Positions 1-12,402 of a stretch of DNA of 64,000 bases are shown here, piece by piece. The stretch's first letter is position 1, and each line of letters opens with the position of its first letter. Source of the DNA: Hysterangium stoloniferum (Eukaryota > Basidiomycota > Agaricomycetes > Hysterangiales > Hysterangiaceae); NCBI GenBank assembly GCA_015178975.1, contig WHVD01000001.1, positions 3,100,001 through 3,164,000 on the forward strand, written 5' to 3'. The position numbers were made by a program, and so were the translations under genes. Under the pieces are notes generated by a model. The model was not told where the DNA came from and made no database searches. It saw only the letters and a list, made by a program, of their open reading frames with translations.

Positions 1-1893
1 CGGGCTGATACCCTCGAGGGTACGGAGGTATCGGTGTACCATGCTCGGCTGGCAAGGGCCTACAGAGATGAAGAAATTAGACAAAACAAAGCTTAAAACT
101 CAGAAATTAGCTACCAAATCGGAAGACGGCTTGATACGCCTGTCTCCATTTCTCCTCCAAAAGTCGGGCGCAATTTGTGGGGTCAGGACACGTTGAACAC
201 TAAAGTAAGAAAAGCATTTCAGATGGGTTTTTTTTTAAAATAAGGGGAATAGAACATACGCATTGATATTCTTTTGCGATGTTCGTCAAACCTAATTTCA
301 ACACTCGCTCGAGGAACCAGTTTCGCCTTAAATAAATTTAAGATTCAGTCAATACCAGGGTAATGAAAAAAGGAAAATACATGCCGTTTTTCGAGCTTCA
401 GTAATGTCTCTTGAGACAGTGTCTGAATCTCTGCATCCGACCTTATGACACCTCGTAAGCTTTAATTCATTGCCTAGTGGGAAAAATCGGTACCATCCGC
501 CAGGATTATCTAACACAAATCTACTGCTTTCCCGATACAGGTCCTCCTCCTCAAAAAGTTCTGCAATTCGCATGGCCTTGATAGGTTTCCCAGCTGCGTG
601 TGTGAGGAGAAAGTCAAGGCAGGCGCTTTGGAGAGAGGGTACGACGAGTTTGTGGGAAATATTCATGCTAGATGAGAACATGAGAAAATGGATCGAAAAT
701 GGATAGGGTACGCACAGTCCTTCGACATTATTCCTAAGGGGGGTTAAAATCAAATGATACTACGATGGCCGGGGATACGTACCAGGTAATCGTGCAATCG
801 AGGCTGAGAGAGAGAATGAATCGAAATGCCACGAAGTAGTAATTTAACATATGCGTACTGTGGATATACATATCGTAGGAAATCATGGAAGGTGCTTGCC
901 TGTTGACAAAGGTCAGCTCGTGGCTCCAATAAATTAGCGGAATATTACCTTCTCCTCCTTCAATACAATGATTGCCTCGGCTCTCCTCGACTGGATCTTA
1001 ACAGGCTGCAACGATGGCTTGGTTTTATTTAATGTCTCGGAAGCCTTCTCTTTCCGGCTCTGGCCTTGGAGTTTTTCCAAACTTCCCACCCTCGCTCTTC
1101 GCTTCGCTTCTTCGTCATTATTACCGTCACCATTTTCCTTGTCATCATCTTGACCGCAATCAGCCTTCATATCTTCAAATGGATCGTCATCGTCGAAATC
1201 TCCGTCTGAATCCACAGGGGCGGGGGCGAACGTAATCCCTTCGGACGGTTCAAGGATGGTCTTATCACCATCCGGAATAGTGGGGGGTTGAGAAATTGTT
1301 ATTACAGACGACATGGAGAGAGGGCGGTGAGACTCCGAATCGGCGGTTGAAGGAGATCGGCCGGTTTCCGACCAGCTAAGGCGTCATATTTCATATGTGA
1401 GCATCGACTAGTTATCATAAGTTACACACTTTCCACTCAATGCTGCCTCAAAAAAAGGAGATGCAAATAGCAGAATATCCTTGTGCGCCCTGAACGAATA
1501 TGGGGTCAATGGGAGTCCCCATTCTGTTTTGATAGGGCTCACCAGAAAGTTACACTCTCGACTATAATTTTCACCGTTCCGGGCCACTTTGCCCTCCTCG
1601 TGAATGTTTCATCGATCGCAACGTCCTCCAGATCGTCTGCAGATGCGAACTCAAGTTCGGACACATCCGCTGAACCGCACTCTTCGAGCAGCCAGGGTGG
1701 TTCTCCAGAGGAACGGAATACACCTGATGCTGCAGCAGTTTCTACCTCAGGAGACGAGATCCTAATGTAACTTATAAGAGTTGCACAGATCCGCAGGGCA
1801 ATGTGTCACAACTTACGAAGAGGATTGGGCATGACTTGATGAGCGTGAATTTCTGGCGATAAGAATATGAGATGGGTTAGTTGAATTTGACAT
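1..1893 (-). CDS. BTB/POZ domain protein, 3' end outside the window
   Basis: Eleven exons on the minus strand join in one frame: 1893-1817, 1761-1543, 1489-1430, 1375-949, 899-859, 733-716, 667-494, 441-385, 326-260, 199-115 and 59-<1, giving 428 residues up to the edge. A serine-rich start leads into a BTB fold (WAHKDILLFASPFFEAALSG). A long acidic, charged insert encoded by the 427-nt exon interrupts the BTB, which resumes at STFHDFLRYVYP. A helical C-terminal region follows, with KRRNWFLERVLKLGL and a cysteine cluster (YQCCSTCPDP), as in many basidiomycete BTB proteins of unknown target. Such proteins often act as dimerising adaptors; no enzyme domain is seen. Intron 384-327 uses a GC donor and one exon is only 18 nt. 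The start at 1893 is the in-frame ATG that opens the first exon. The family call is firm; the role is unknown. Confidence 0.85.
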
Positions 1894-2049
1894 GTAAAGA
1901 GTACTATATATCCTGAAATATACGCTTGATACGGGAGCGCACACTTCAGCCACAGCTGCACGGAACGGTGCACCCGTTGTACGTAATCACGCGATCCGTT
2001 GACCCAAACGGTAAAAATTCTCGTTCGGTAACGTCCTTTCCCGTCTGCT

Positions 2050-2926
2050 ATGCGGCCTCTCCGCTTTCCTCATCTGCAGTTATTCCGTAGAGCCCAGTCA
2101 ACATGGCGTACCCGAACACCTGTAACAGATAGGACACACTCTGTGGTCTTTCTAGGTGCGTCAGCCGCTGTGGCTGGATATGCTAGCTGGCGAATGACGA
2201 GTGGGAAGAGTATCGCGTTGGACGCTGTCCCACAGCGTGCGTGTGTTGTTATTGAACTAGAAGCAGCATGAAATGACGCACTTGATGATTCAATAGGGCC
2301 ATCGCACACTTCCGTTCCCCTCACAGATGGATCAGCACCACAATTACAAGGCTCGTCGCCAGTGCAGTCTTTACCCCCTCACACACCCGACAAAATCGAC
2401 ACTTCTTCTCCAGACGCTTCCCTACCAGATCCTGCTGCTGAGGCGGAGGAGGAGTCCGGCAAGGAAGCAGCATTCAATCCTGACACAGGTGAAATTAACT
2501 GGGACTGTCCCTGTCTCGGTGGAATGGCCCATGGCCCGTGTGGCATGCCTTTCCGGGAGGCTTTCTCGTGCTTTGTATTTTCGGAGCAGGAGCCGAAAGG
2601 GATTGACTGCATCGAAAAGTTCAGAAAGATGCAGGAGTGCTTTAGAGAACATCCCGATGTTTATGGAGAGGGTACGTACATCGCCGACTGAAAATGACTG
2701 TTCATTTATCGTTGTCAACCCAGAACTGATGGACGATGAGGAGGAGGAGGAGGACGCGCCGCAGCCTGCCCAATCCTCATCAGGTCTCGATACCCCACTT
2801 GCTAATGGGGACCATACAGCCTCTTTACCCCCACCGTCTCCGTCAGAGTCACTGTCTGTTTCCGCTAAGACAGAAGCCATTGCTATTCCTATTTCCAATT
2901 CATCAGTGGGCAGTGACAATTCCTGA
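2050..2926 (+). CDS. MIA40: Mitochondrial intermembrane space import oxidoreductase Mia40
   Basis: Three exons, 2050-2236, 2297-2671 and 2724-2926, encode 254 residues. The N-terminus is basic and is followed by a hydrophobic stretch ([14 protein letters not shown]), fitting the presequence and inner-membrane anchor of fungal Mia40. The core carries the redox motif WDCPC near residue 131 and twin CX9C motifs, the second in [11 protein letters not shown]. Mia40 binds cysteine-rich precursors arriving in the intermembrane space and transfers disulfides to them, itself reoxidised by Erv1. The C-terminus is acidic and low-complexity (a run of Glu/Asp, then Ser/Pro). Both introns are short GT-AG introns with conserved phase. 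No internal stop or missing cysteine was seen. It lies divergent from the BTB gene, with about 150 bp between the start codons. Confidence 0.95.
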
Positions 2927-3747
2927 CAATATGCCGTTATTTTTTTTAAAAGCATCGAAAGACACAGAAGACCAATCCTCCGCCCAAATGATCAAGCACA
3001 AGGATTTGTTCTGTGCAGATAAAATAAATAAGGCAATACAATAGATTCAAGCTTGTAAATTTATTGTCAGCAAAATCTAATGTAATATTTCGTCCTGATC
3101 TAATACTATTTATATGGATTAACCCCGGGAAGACATTTGCGCTGTAACCTCAACAGTGCCCATGAGTGCCGCAGTGTCATCATAGAAAGGGAACGCTTTT
3201 TCTTATTTTTTTTTACGTGGGACAACAACAAATATAAGGGGTCGGCTTCAAAATAGGCAAAATAAATACTCACGCAAGTATATACGAGGTTTTGGACTGA
3301 AGCCCAAGGTCAATCCACTATTTACCATACACGCCACACGCTACACGGTGAATCATGTGGCAACAATAATGATTGTCAGTGCGTTGGCAACTTCTGAGGC
3401 GTGGCATGTTATCCTGTGGCCAGCTGCCATATTATCTGGGCATAATTTTAGATATACACGGATATTAAACAAAAATCAATGAATAGAGGGCAAGTGAACT
3501 AGATACGCTATAGTAATGAGATGATAGCAATGAATGGCACAGGAAAGTGTACTAAACGAATAACACTGAAACTAGATATACTGATAGGCTACAATTCCTA
3601 TACACCCGTCAGCAATCGAGCCAGAAGCGTTGATAAACGGTACTTACAACCGTTAATGGTACATTACACTCGCCAACGCTGACGGCAATAACAGAGGGAA
3701 ACATCATGGCGGTGACTATTGCACACCATCAATCAACGTTCCGCGTC
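2927..3747. other. Tail-to-tail intergenic region
   Basis: This 0.8 kb stretch lies between the 3' ends of MIA40 (plus) and the Sec7 gene (minus). It is AT-rich, with AATAAA-like words near 3023-3030. No coding frame with splice-compatible exons and no RNA gene was recognised. Confidence 0.6.
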
Positions 3748-6700
3748 TCAATGCAAAAATGAACCTACTGTCACACTCGACAACACGCGGGGTATAAGGG
3801 AATTCTGCTTGCAGATCAAAATGAGATCATTGCCGCTAACCTTCTCCGAAAAGGTTTCCCGCAGCACCGCCAATGATAACGCCTTGGCCGCCCTCTGCAT
3901 TTCCGTGTTCCCCGACGACATCCCATGCGGCTTCAAATGCATCGTAAACTGGTTGCATACCACCGCATCCTCAGTCGAGAACATGTAACGCCGTCTCGAC
4001 ACACCCCGATCTTTGAAAGCGATTTGGAACGTATTGCGCATGAAAGAACGCTCCACCATCACTGTTGTACTGACAGTGATGCCCTGATACATGTGGGCAT
4101 GAGCACCACGGAAGGATAATACAATGGATTTGGGACCAAGAGTCGTGCCAGTCACACGGAAAGCGACCTCGGTCGATCTTGCAAAGGTCAGCTCAGGCGG
4201 ATCAAAGACAAGACCATTTGAACTGAACAATTGGATGCGAAGTTCGGGGTCGGGATGAGGGATACGGAGTATGATGGGGTCGGATTGGGTTCGCAAGACG
4301 AGATGGTTGGGAGGCGATCGCTTAAATGAAATGGTGGTCAACAGCTGGGACGGATCGTCACTAGCCCATCGAAGCGGATCCTTCTTTAAACAAGAGTACA
4401 TGTCGTGAACCACCTCATCGCTAATAGCGGTTCGATCAACCTGGGGAAACATCCGCTCCCACGCTGCGTGCAATTCTTGCTGATGGCTAGAGTAATCGCT
4501 TTGACGAAGCATGTTATATTTTGGAAATAACTCGTCAAAGTGGACAAGAAGTTTAACGAGCTTGCGAGCGACATCTTGGGCAAAAGTGACCGTTTGCGAA
4601 TTGACCTCGAACCATTTAACTGCAAAAGTCTCTAACAAATGTTGGCGCGTGTGCTCCGGTGTGTCATTCGGTAGCCGCAAAGTCAAGATAAAAGTCCGAA
4701 GAGCATGGTCGATCCTCACACCGGTAAAGCCAAAGCAGTCAATGTAGGCCTTCAAGACATCGCGCCGAGCCTTCTTTGTCAAATACGCTCCAAGACGGGT
4801 ACGATCCAACTCCACGGTGTTGAACAATAACTTGCCCAGAGCGGTTTGATCATCATTCAATCCTGTCTCTTGCAACAGATTTGCCACCGCTTGATCAGCA
4901 TGCTTGTTAAACTCCCCAATGAAGCGTTGCACGACAGGATGTCGCATACCGATAGAAGACATGCGCCTATTCGACAAGACCTGGATGTCATCAAGGTCGA
5001 TAATATTCTTGACGAGAAACAATCTAGGCTCAAAGGGCTTTGCGACCACTAGTATGTCGTTGAACAAGAATAGGAAGCGGTCCCTGATACTCTCCGAGTC
5101 CACAACTTGTGTGACAGACGACGACACAAGCAACTTGCGCGGCGGATCATCGAGAAGTGTTATCATACTTGGATCTTGAATATTGCGGGAAAGGACGGAA
5201 TCTAGCCTTTGCAGTATGACGGAAGCTCGCTCTTGCGGATGAGTAGGCACCTCTGGCGAATCAGACAACCCAAAGGACGGAATAGACATGTTACTATCGG
5301 TTTGTGTGGCAGCTGAAGGCGTCCGCGAACGGTCAACCCCCATTGGTTCTGGAATAATGGATAACGGGGGTCGCGTTATCTTTCGTCTAAGTATCGGGCC
5401 TTCTACGTCTGTTTCAGCATCTCGTCTATATGGTCCCTCTGATGACGAGCTTGAACTCCGTTGGCTAGAAATTCTCGGTCCACCTGGTGAAGACGCAAAA
5501 GGATCGTGGGGGAGGTCCATGGTACCGTATATATTCAGCAGCGCTTGCGATGTACTCTTTGGAGTGTTCGTAGCAACGCTAATGCCACCCTCAAAGTGGG
5601 TAGTATTTGCGCCATTCATAAGGTGTGAAAGCATGTCTGCTCTCTTTTGCTGACTCGAACTTGGTCTCGATCCAGCTCTTGGCGCCGGTGACCTCGAAGA
5701 CGGCTCAGGCCCGGGCAAAATTGGAGGAGAAATCATATTGGTCGATATAGTAGAAGGTTGCGGCGTCTTCGGCGGAGTCTTATTATAAACCCTGTACCAT
5801 TTCATCAGTTCGGGACGAGACATGGGCAACCAAAGAGGACTCGATGGTTTCGGAGGCTGAGGCGCGGTTGGTGATGTATTCTCTGCCTCCGCAGCGTGGC
5901 GGTATCGTAGCAATCCGCTATCGGAATGTTGGTGGGACAGTTTACGCTCACGTTTATCTTTTTCGACGTCAGTATCGCCATCAGTATGAAGTGTCTGAGC
6001 GACAACATCTGCCACATCATGAGGGAGGTTGGGAGAGGACACAGATGCGGAGAGCCGGCGCGAACGTTGTCTCCTGCGCTCCTCATCTAGTATGAGCAAT
6101 CCAGGGAAAGGAGTAAGTTTGTCATTGGCGCTGTATTTCGTGCGATCTGCAGGAGATGCCGGGGGGATAGGAGATGGATTACCACGGTGAGGCGTAATCG
6201 GACTGAAGGAAAGCATTGAAGCAGATGCCGCTGGCTGACCCCGTAGCGAATCCTGGGTTAATTGGGCATAAGGTTGATTTGGAGAACCCCAAGCTGAAAG
6301 AGGGGCTGTGGATGACGGGCCTTCTGGGTACTTGGCCTGGTCTACCTTGCCACTGGTCCCACTTGCACCACTTTCCCTATTAGCTGCTTTTTCATCCCGC
6401 TTTGTCGTGCTATTAGCCCGCGATCGTCTGCCAGTAATCGAGGCACCGCGCACTAGCGTCTTGAAAGATTTCCACCCAAATTTCTCCTTGGCAGTCTCTT
6501 TATCGGTCTCGCCCTCAGTGTATGACTCCAGAACGCCAGTGGTATTATGGAAGTTACCAAGCTCGGGAGATGGTTCATATGATGAAGCAGACTCTCTTGA
6601 AGCAGACTCTCTGGCCCCCGAGCCTTGGGAAATTCCTGCAGACGAATCAGAGGGGTACGATGGATCGACTGGGTATGAGGCTTCGATGGGAAGGAGAGAA

Positions 6701-8502
6701 GGAGAAGGAGAGATGGGTCGTGGATCTGGCTGTGCAACGAAGTTGTGTATGCCAGGTGTATCTGGCCGGACATCTTCCTCCTCCTGGTCATTCACCACAG
6801 CGGGTGTATGCTGTTCTGTGTCAGAATCTGTAAGAGAATCAGTAACGCATCAGCATGATTCGGAAATACGCGTACGTTGGGTTGGCCACTCCACATCATT
6901 GCTATTGATATTGTCCACGCTACTAACAGCCTTTTCATACACTATCTTTTCTTCTTCCTCTACATCGCGAGGGCGTTCCTTGAGGGGCGTATTGAACGGG
7001 CTTTCAGGGAACACGTCCTGCTTGTAAGGAGTGGGAAACACATCATCCGATAATATCAACGGCACATTCTCTCCTGATATCCAAGAGGGCGGATTGGACG
7101 TGCGCGGTGTATGACCATTCGTACGTAAGTGCTTTACTTCTTCATGTGGAGAAGCGCGTTGCGAATGGCTAGGCGAGTGTCGCGACAAGAGTGCTTCGGG
7201 TGCTTCGGGTGCTTCAGGTACTTCGGGTACTTCGGGGGGTGGGGTATCGTCCTCCTCGATAACAACTTCATTATGCTTCCGTCGGGGATAATTCACCAAA
7301 TGAAATGTATACTGTGGAAGAGCTGTCGGCTTTGGAGATGGATGTTCATACAATGCAGGCCGTTCATCTTCAGGAGGTGATGGAGGACTGAAAGCCTGAA
7401 CAGGCGTCGAAAGCTCCCGCCTTTGTAATTCTGGCGTCATAAGGCGCACGGGCTCGAATTCAGGAACCTGTGGTGGGGGTAGGGATGCTGCTGGAGTGAA
7501 AGGCGGATCGCGATCATCCACCACCACATCTGATGGCTTGGTACTCGGCGCAGTTTCCGACGTTTTCCGTGAGCGACGCCTCCTCTTCTTTGGAGACAAG
7601 GCGACAATGTCCTCCGTCCCGCTTGTGGTGGTGTCGTCATTTTGCCCACCCGTGCGATTCTGCAGTTTACCCAGCATAAGCTGTCGCGCTGCACGGCGTT
7701 CGCTTCCGGTGACAGTGACAGTGTTGCTACGAGAGATGCCAGGCGACGGGGAAGGAGGTGGCGGCTCCAGGATAGATGTCGATGCATTGCCCGTCAGCCT
7801 CGTCATCGCAGCAGCTCGGTTGGCACTCTGCGATCTCAAAAGACCGGCACCCATTAATCGCTGCTGAAGATCCAGAAGGCTAGGAACGCCTCCAGCTGGA
7901 GCGGGCGTAGAGGGTGCAGTGGGAGGCGTGAATGGTAACCGATCCCCCACTTGAAGCGGTGAAGGACGTGATGGGGTTGGGGCGACCACGAGATTGTCAT
8001 CGTAAGCCGGTAAGAATGCAGTTTTGTCCTCTGGAGAGGATTCGCCGGGTGAAGGGGTCTTGGGTGGCTTGAAATCCTTAGAGTGTGAGCGAGATCTTGA
8101 CCTTGATCGCCTTTTGCGTTTAGTAGGCGTGGGTGGTGGTGAAAATGATTGTCCATTCTGCTGTTGGTCCCCATTGAGATGCTCTGGCCCTTTGTGCAGG
8201 CGTGATTGATCGTGAAACTCTGGCTGAACGTGTTCCGGTATGCGTTCCCTGTCCTCCTCCTCCGCACGATAGATAGTTTCAGATGGATGAGGCACCACCA
8301 GCTCTTCGCGCTCATCCGAAGTGACCTCTTTGCTATCATCGCCATGCTTGCTGCTGGCAGCATCGTCCTTGTTCTTCTCCCCCTCGCTGGAACCTTGGAG
8401 ATGCATGGGAGGACGACGACCACCCTTGATACGGGGCAACGAGGTTGCACGCTTGAGTTTGGCAACTGCTCCAGCACGCACTTCAGCGTTGGAGGGTTGC
8501 AT
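3748..8502 (-). CDS. Sec7-domain Arf guanine nucleotide exchange factor with PH-like domain
   Basis: Two exons, 8502-6876 and 6827-3748, joined by a 48 bp intron, encode about 1568 residues. The first two thirds are disordered and rich in Pro, Ser and charged residues, with a basic stretch near KKRRRRSRK. A PH-like segment (DRFLFLFNDILVVAKPF, about 1095-1165) precedes the Sec7 domain (about 1177-1290). The Sec7 domain is recognised by FTGVRIDHALRTFI and RLPNDTPEHTRQHLLETFA, matching the helices around the catalytic glutamate loop, although the canonical FRLPGEAQ here reads LRLPNDTP. A further region to about 1500 resembles a split PH tail. Family members swap GDP for GTP on Arf GTPases at Golgi or endosomal membranes, as in the Syt1/IQSEC-like group. 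The altered loop, lacking the usual Gly-Glu pair, leaves exchange activity uncertain. The last 25 residues after SEKV could be intronic. Confidence 0.85.
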
Positions 8503-8749
8503 GTCAGGTGTTCACTAGATTGCGGTGTAGATTGACTGCAGGAAGACGCGTGTAGAAGGCTGAGCAAGGCTGAGGAATAGAGCTACTTAGGGACGACGTC
8601 TCCAACAAACTCAGTTTCTGACCATGGGGATCGCGGTGCGGAGCTTTTGTTTTAGCTTCCGCGACTGCTTCCATTTTCACGATTCGGGTTTCCATATACA
8701 GCAATCTATGTTCTTCAATCTAAAATTCATTCTAAAGAGCAGCTCAGAG

Positions 8750-9956
8750 TCATTTCTTAAGATTGTTCACAGCATCCTTCTCCTTCTCCCAGGAAAGTCG
8801 TGGAAGCTCGAAACTGTCCCCGATCCTCCCATACATCTTTCCCCCAAGCCTCGACACCGGCCGCAGCTTGCTCACCTTTACAATACCCCTTTCACTGAGA
8901 ACAGATTTTCGAACGTGGAACATTCGGACGTGTCCGAGAATCAATGTCCCAGTAGGGTTTGACGATCCAGGGGGCGAGAGATCATGCAGATGGAACAGCT
9001 TTGGGAATGAATCAATTAATGTAGCGCTGTTCTGTGAATAGGAGAACGAACTTCGCATTCCATACTAAACGCGCTCTCCTTCACTCTCGGTGGCTTCACA
9101 ATTGTCTTTGATCATTCGGTTAGTGGTGGCGAGAATGACAGCGGGAGGGGATGCAGATCCTACGCTCGATTCTCTTGTCAGCCCGCTTCCAGTCCATTCA
9201 TCGACATCAGCCGGCGCATCAATAGAGGTGAAATTGGCGTTGCTGATGAAAGGTTCCGAAATGACATTAACTGTAAACCCCTTCGTGGCTCGAATGTTTT
9301 CACTCGTGTCCTTTTCTTTGTGGCGCGGATGAAGGAACGAAAGGCTAATCAGAGGTGGATCGTGTGATACCTACATATTCCAATCAGACTCGTCGAGACG
9401 CCTACAACACCAGATAATACCATAGAAAAGTAACTAGCAACAGATTCATGTCAGCGGGCACCTTGACAGTTAATCAAATACAACTGACCTGAATGGTGCC
9501 AAATTTGGAACCCCAGATGCAGATAGGGACGAAACAAACGCGATTGGTCGCGGAATAATGCCGCTAATCATGAGAGGGTATATCTCTCTGTGAAGGTATG
9601 AAATACCATTATTATGATAGTAGGAACACACACTTTGGGGTCATAGTCCTGGTATCCATTGATTTCCAACCCTCCTCCTCTCCAGCCTGCCACTCTTCTG
9701 CACCAGCTGATCCATGGTAGCCATCTCCGTATTCCCAGCCAGGGTTAGGGGGGTCGGTAAGGCGGAACGTCGACTTGGATTCGAAGGCCGGACGCCGCGT
9801 CGAAGTCGTAGGACCAGAACCTTCAGATTTGGTTAGATTCGATGAGTTTCCTTGATTCGGAATTATCCCCCTTGAGAAATATCGGGGACAATAACGAATC
9901 GAGCCAGAACTAAGCTTGGTCAGAGGTACTACTGTCCGTTGAAAGCGTAAGGACAT
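8750..9956 (-). CDS. Flavin reductase-like (FMN-binding split barrel) protein
   Basis: Six exons, 9956-9634, 9587-9489, 9433-9421, 9370-9164, 9105-9052 and 8998-8750, give 314 residues. A mitochondrial-type basic, Ser/Thr-rich N-terminus of about 95 residues comes before the domain. The domain begins at IYPLMISGIIPRPIAFVSSL and continues through LAPFSYFSMVSHDPPL, ending with GHVRMFHV and LRPVSRLGGKMYGRIGDSFE. These are hallmarks of the DIM6/NTAB flavin reductase family, which binds FMN in a split barrel. The substrate is unknown. One exon is only 13 nt, yet its sequence (SYFSM) is needed for the conserved motif, so it is well supported. The reading frame is intact. Confidence 0.85.
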
Positions 9957-11205
9957 TTGGGGACTCGAAGATATATTTAAATGTGAGCTGAAGTAAATAA
10001 CTCTGCAGTGTTTTCCTTGAGTCTACACAAGTTTGCCTGATCGTTGAACTGGTATCTCACCAACGAATGTGCGCTTTAAGACAAAATGATAACTCCTCTT
10101 TTGACAGTATATTGTTGCGACCCTGTGTTACGCGGTTAAGCCTGGCGGCTTTCCCCTTTAAGCACAACTGACATCTCTTTATACTCATTTTTAGAAATTG
10201 TACACCGGGAACATGTGAACAGCCCATTCATCATGTCTTTTTGTCCTTCAAAAATTAAAATATAAAGGCATATTCATTCAAGCTGAAATTGACCCAGATA
10301 TATCACCCCAGGCTGGTCATATATCCGCTTGAATGGGAGCGAAAATCGAGACAACTTTCATGGGCCCGTCGTTCAAGCTTCAAGATTAACCAGATCCATG
10401 TTCCAGAATAGGCTGTGTATAGTATGCTTTTGGGGACTTTGCAGTCCGCCAGGCAAGCATAGCCCTAAACAAACCCGCTGCCACTGTTGCTGACGTTTAT
10501 GCAGATTGCTCCCCAAGTTACATCCACGTGTTGGACACAAATGTCCCCAATAATGGTTATACTGGCTTTTGAATTTCGCAGCGCCGGGGTCCGGTATAGT
10601 GCCTTAGTGTATATTCCGCCCTGAAGTCAACGCCCAATATAACTTAGGGCGGTGCCTTCGCATTCAATCCATAGACGATTCGTCTATTCAATTGTAGACA
10701 CGCCTGCAACAATAGCGAATATTGGCCTCTACGAATGTGCGTTTCTTTGCTAAGATTTCGTTAATGACTGATGACTTTTCGTACGTTCCTCCTGGTAATT
10801 TGAAGGCGCTTCCAACCTTTATATGCGCTGAAAGCATAGCTACCGTTATAACAATTATGGGGGGAGGAGACCTTCCTTAGCAGAGTGTGAGTAAGAAAAT
10901 AAGTGGTACTGTAGAAATAATGATCTGTAGTGTAAATAACATTAATAACGTCTCACGGTTGATGTTTTCCCTTTATCCACAGCTTCCACTGGAGGTAATA
11001 ACCACTTGGTGATGTAGCTCAGAATAATCCTCTTAATTACCAGTGTTGCGAACGGCTCAAAATAATAAACAATAATATTCCATAGGCACAACCGAATCGC
11101 CAAGTCGTATCTTTAGATGGCGAGGAACAAGTCTGAGCTCAAACTGAACCGAGCCAGCGCCGTTGCCTTGCAACATCTCCGTTTGGAAACCTTTGGGAAA
11201 ACGAT
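9957..11205. other. Intergenic region without a recognised gene
   Basis: This 1.25 kb stretch lies between the 5' ends of the flavin reductase-like gene and the Smr gene, which are divergent. It is AT-rich and broken by stops in all frames. It should hold both promoters; no RNA gene or repeat was recognised. Confidence 0.55.
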
Positions 11206-12402
11206 ATGGCGTTCATAATAGCTGAGATCTTTCGAATTCTGCAACAAATTATCTGTCCACCGCAGGAAAATGGACAGGCACAACCTTCGGTTCATGAAGT
11301 GCATGTGAACACCGCACATGCACAAGTCCAGCAACAACCACAGCCAATTAATCAATGGCAGCAGCCGCACCCGCAAATCCAGCAACAAGAACAACAACAT
11401 ACCGGTCAATGGGAGCAACCACCCCAAGAAGACCGGCCACCTCCACACAAGCCACCTCATCAACCATATAAGGTATGCCACAGAAGAATACTGATACCAT
11501 GTCTTGTTTCACTCAGGAGGGTCTCAGAATGAAAACCTGATTAACCAGGATAATGAACATTATAAGCAGCTGCGGGCGCAAGCCAAGGCTGAAGGGGATG
11601 CCATGGCGAGATGCTTCGATGAGAGTCACCGTGCATACCAAGAAGGCGATGGTGCCCGGGCCAAAGAACTTTCAAATGAGGGACACGCCCATCAGAAAAA
11701 TATGAATCAGCTGAATGCTCAGGCGAGCGAGTGGATATTCCAAGGTATCACTTCATATTAAGTCAAAGTGTTAATTACTAACTCGTGCGCTTCCGGGGAA
11801 CTCGAAGCTAACAACACTGTAAGCATACTGTTTACCCGCGAACACTTAATACACCTGCACGACCTAAACGGGTTTTTCAGGATAGCGGTCCCGGAGAAAT
11901 TGACTTGTGAGTCGATGAGATCTTCTCCTCTCCTCCGATACAGAGCAGCTGACACCGTCGAACCAGACACGGTCTCTACGTGAAAGAGGCCATCACATAC
12001 ACCGAACGCTCTATCCAACAGGCGCAATCTCGAGGCGACAAGGAGATTCGCCTTATCGTCGGTCAGTACTCCGTGATCTTGCCACGAGTAGATGTGCCCA
12101 TGCTCCCTGTTCACGTATACCCATACGAGTAGGAAAGGGGCTCCATAGCGCAAACCACGTTGCCAAAATTAAGCCGGCAATTGAGGAACTCATCCAGAAG
12201 TAGGTCAGACCCTCCCAATGACGACCTCCTTCTAAACTGCGGAACTTGCGCGCGCAGATACAGTCTTGTTGCTAGGCTTGACGAGCAGAACTCTGGGGTC
12301 CTTATCGTCGCTCTTAATGGGCAAGATGCTGACCGTGGACTTGCAGTGGATGATATCACGAGGGGTTTGGCGGAGAAAGATCAAAACTGTGTTATTATGT
12401 AG
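11206..12402 (+). CDS. DUF1771 and Smr domain protein with C-terminal CVIM
   Basis: Seven exons, 11206-11472, 11528-11744, 11808-11818, 11881-11906, 11967-12061, 12133-12199 and 12258-12402, encode 275 residues. A hydrophobic start and a Gln/Pro-rich linker lead to a DUF1771 helical segment (YKQLRAQAKAEGD to NQLNAQASEWIFQ). The Smr domain follows with its two signatures, the DLHGLYV motif and GKGLHSANHVAKIKP. Smr domains bind or cut nucleic acid in related proteins; here a role in RNA handling is inferred only. The third exon is 11 nt and is required to join the two domains. The protein ends in Cys-Val-Ile-Met, which fits a CaaX prenylation signal. All introns are GT-AG and all phases agree. 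Confidence 0.88.

Noticed and set aside
934..1314. A separate acidic gene starting MSSVITISQPPT
   Set aside because: Upstream exons with a BTB start splice into the same frame, so this is an internal exon of the BTB gene and the Met is not the start.
1483..1770. Plus-strand ORF of 95 codons, Ser-rich
   Set aside because: The minus strand here encodes the BTB exon and explains the open frame.
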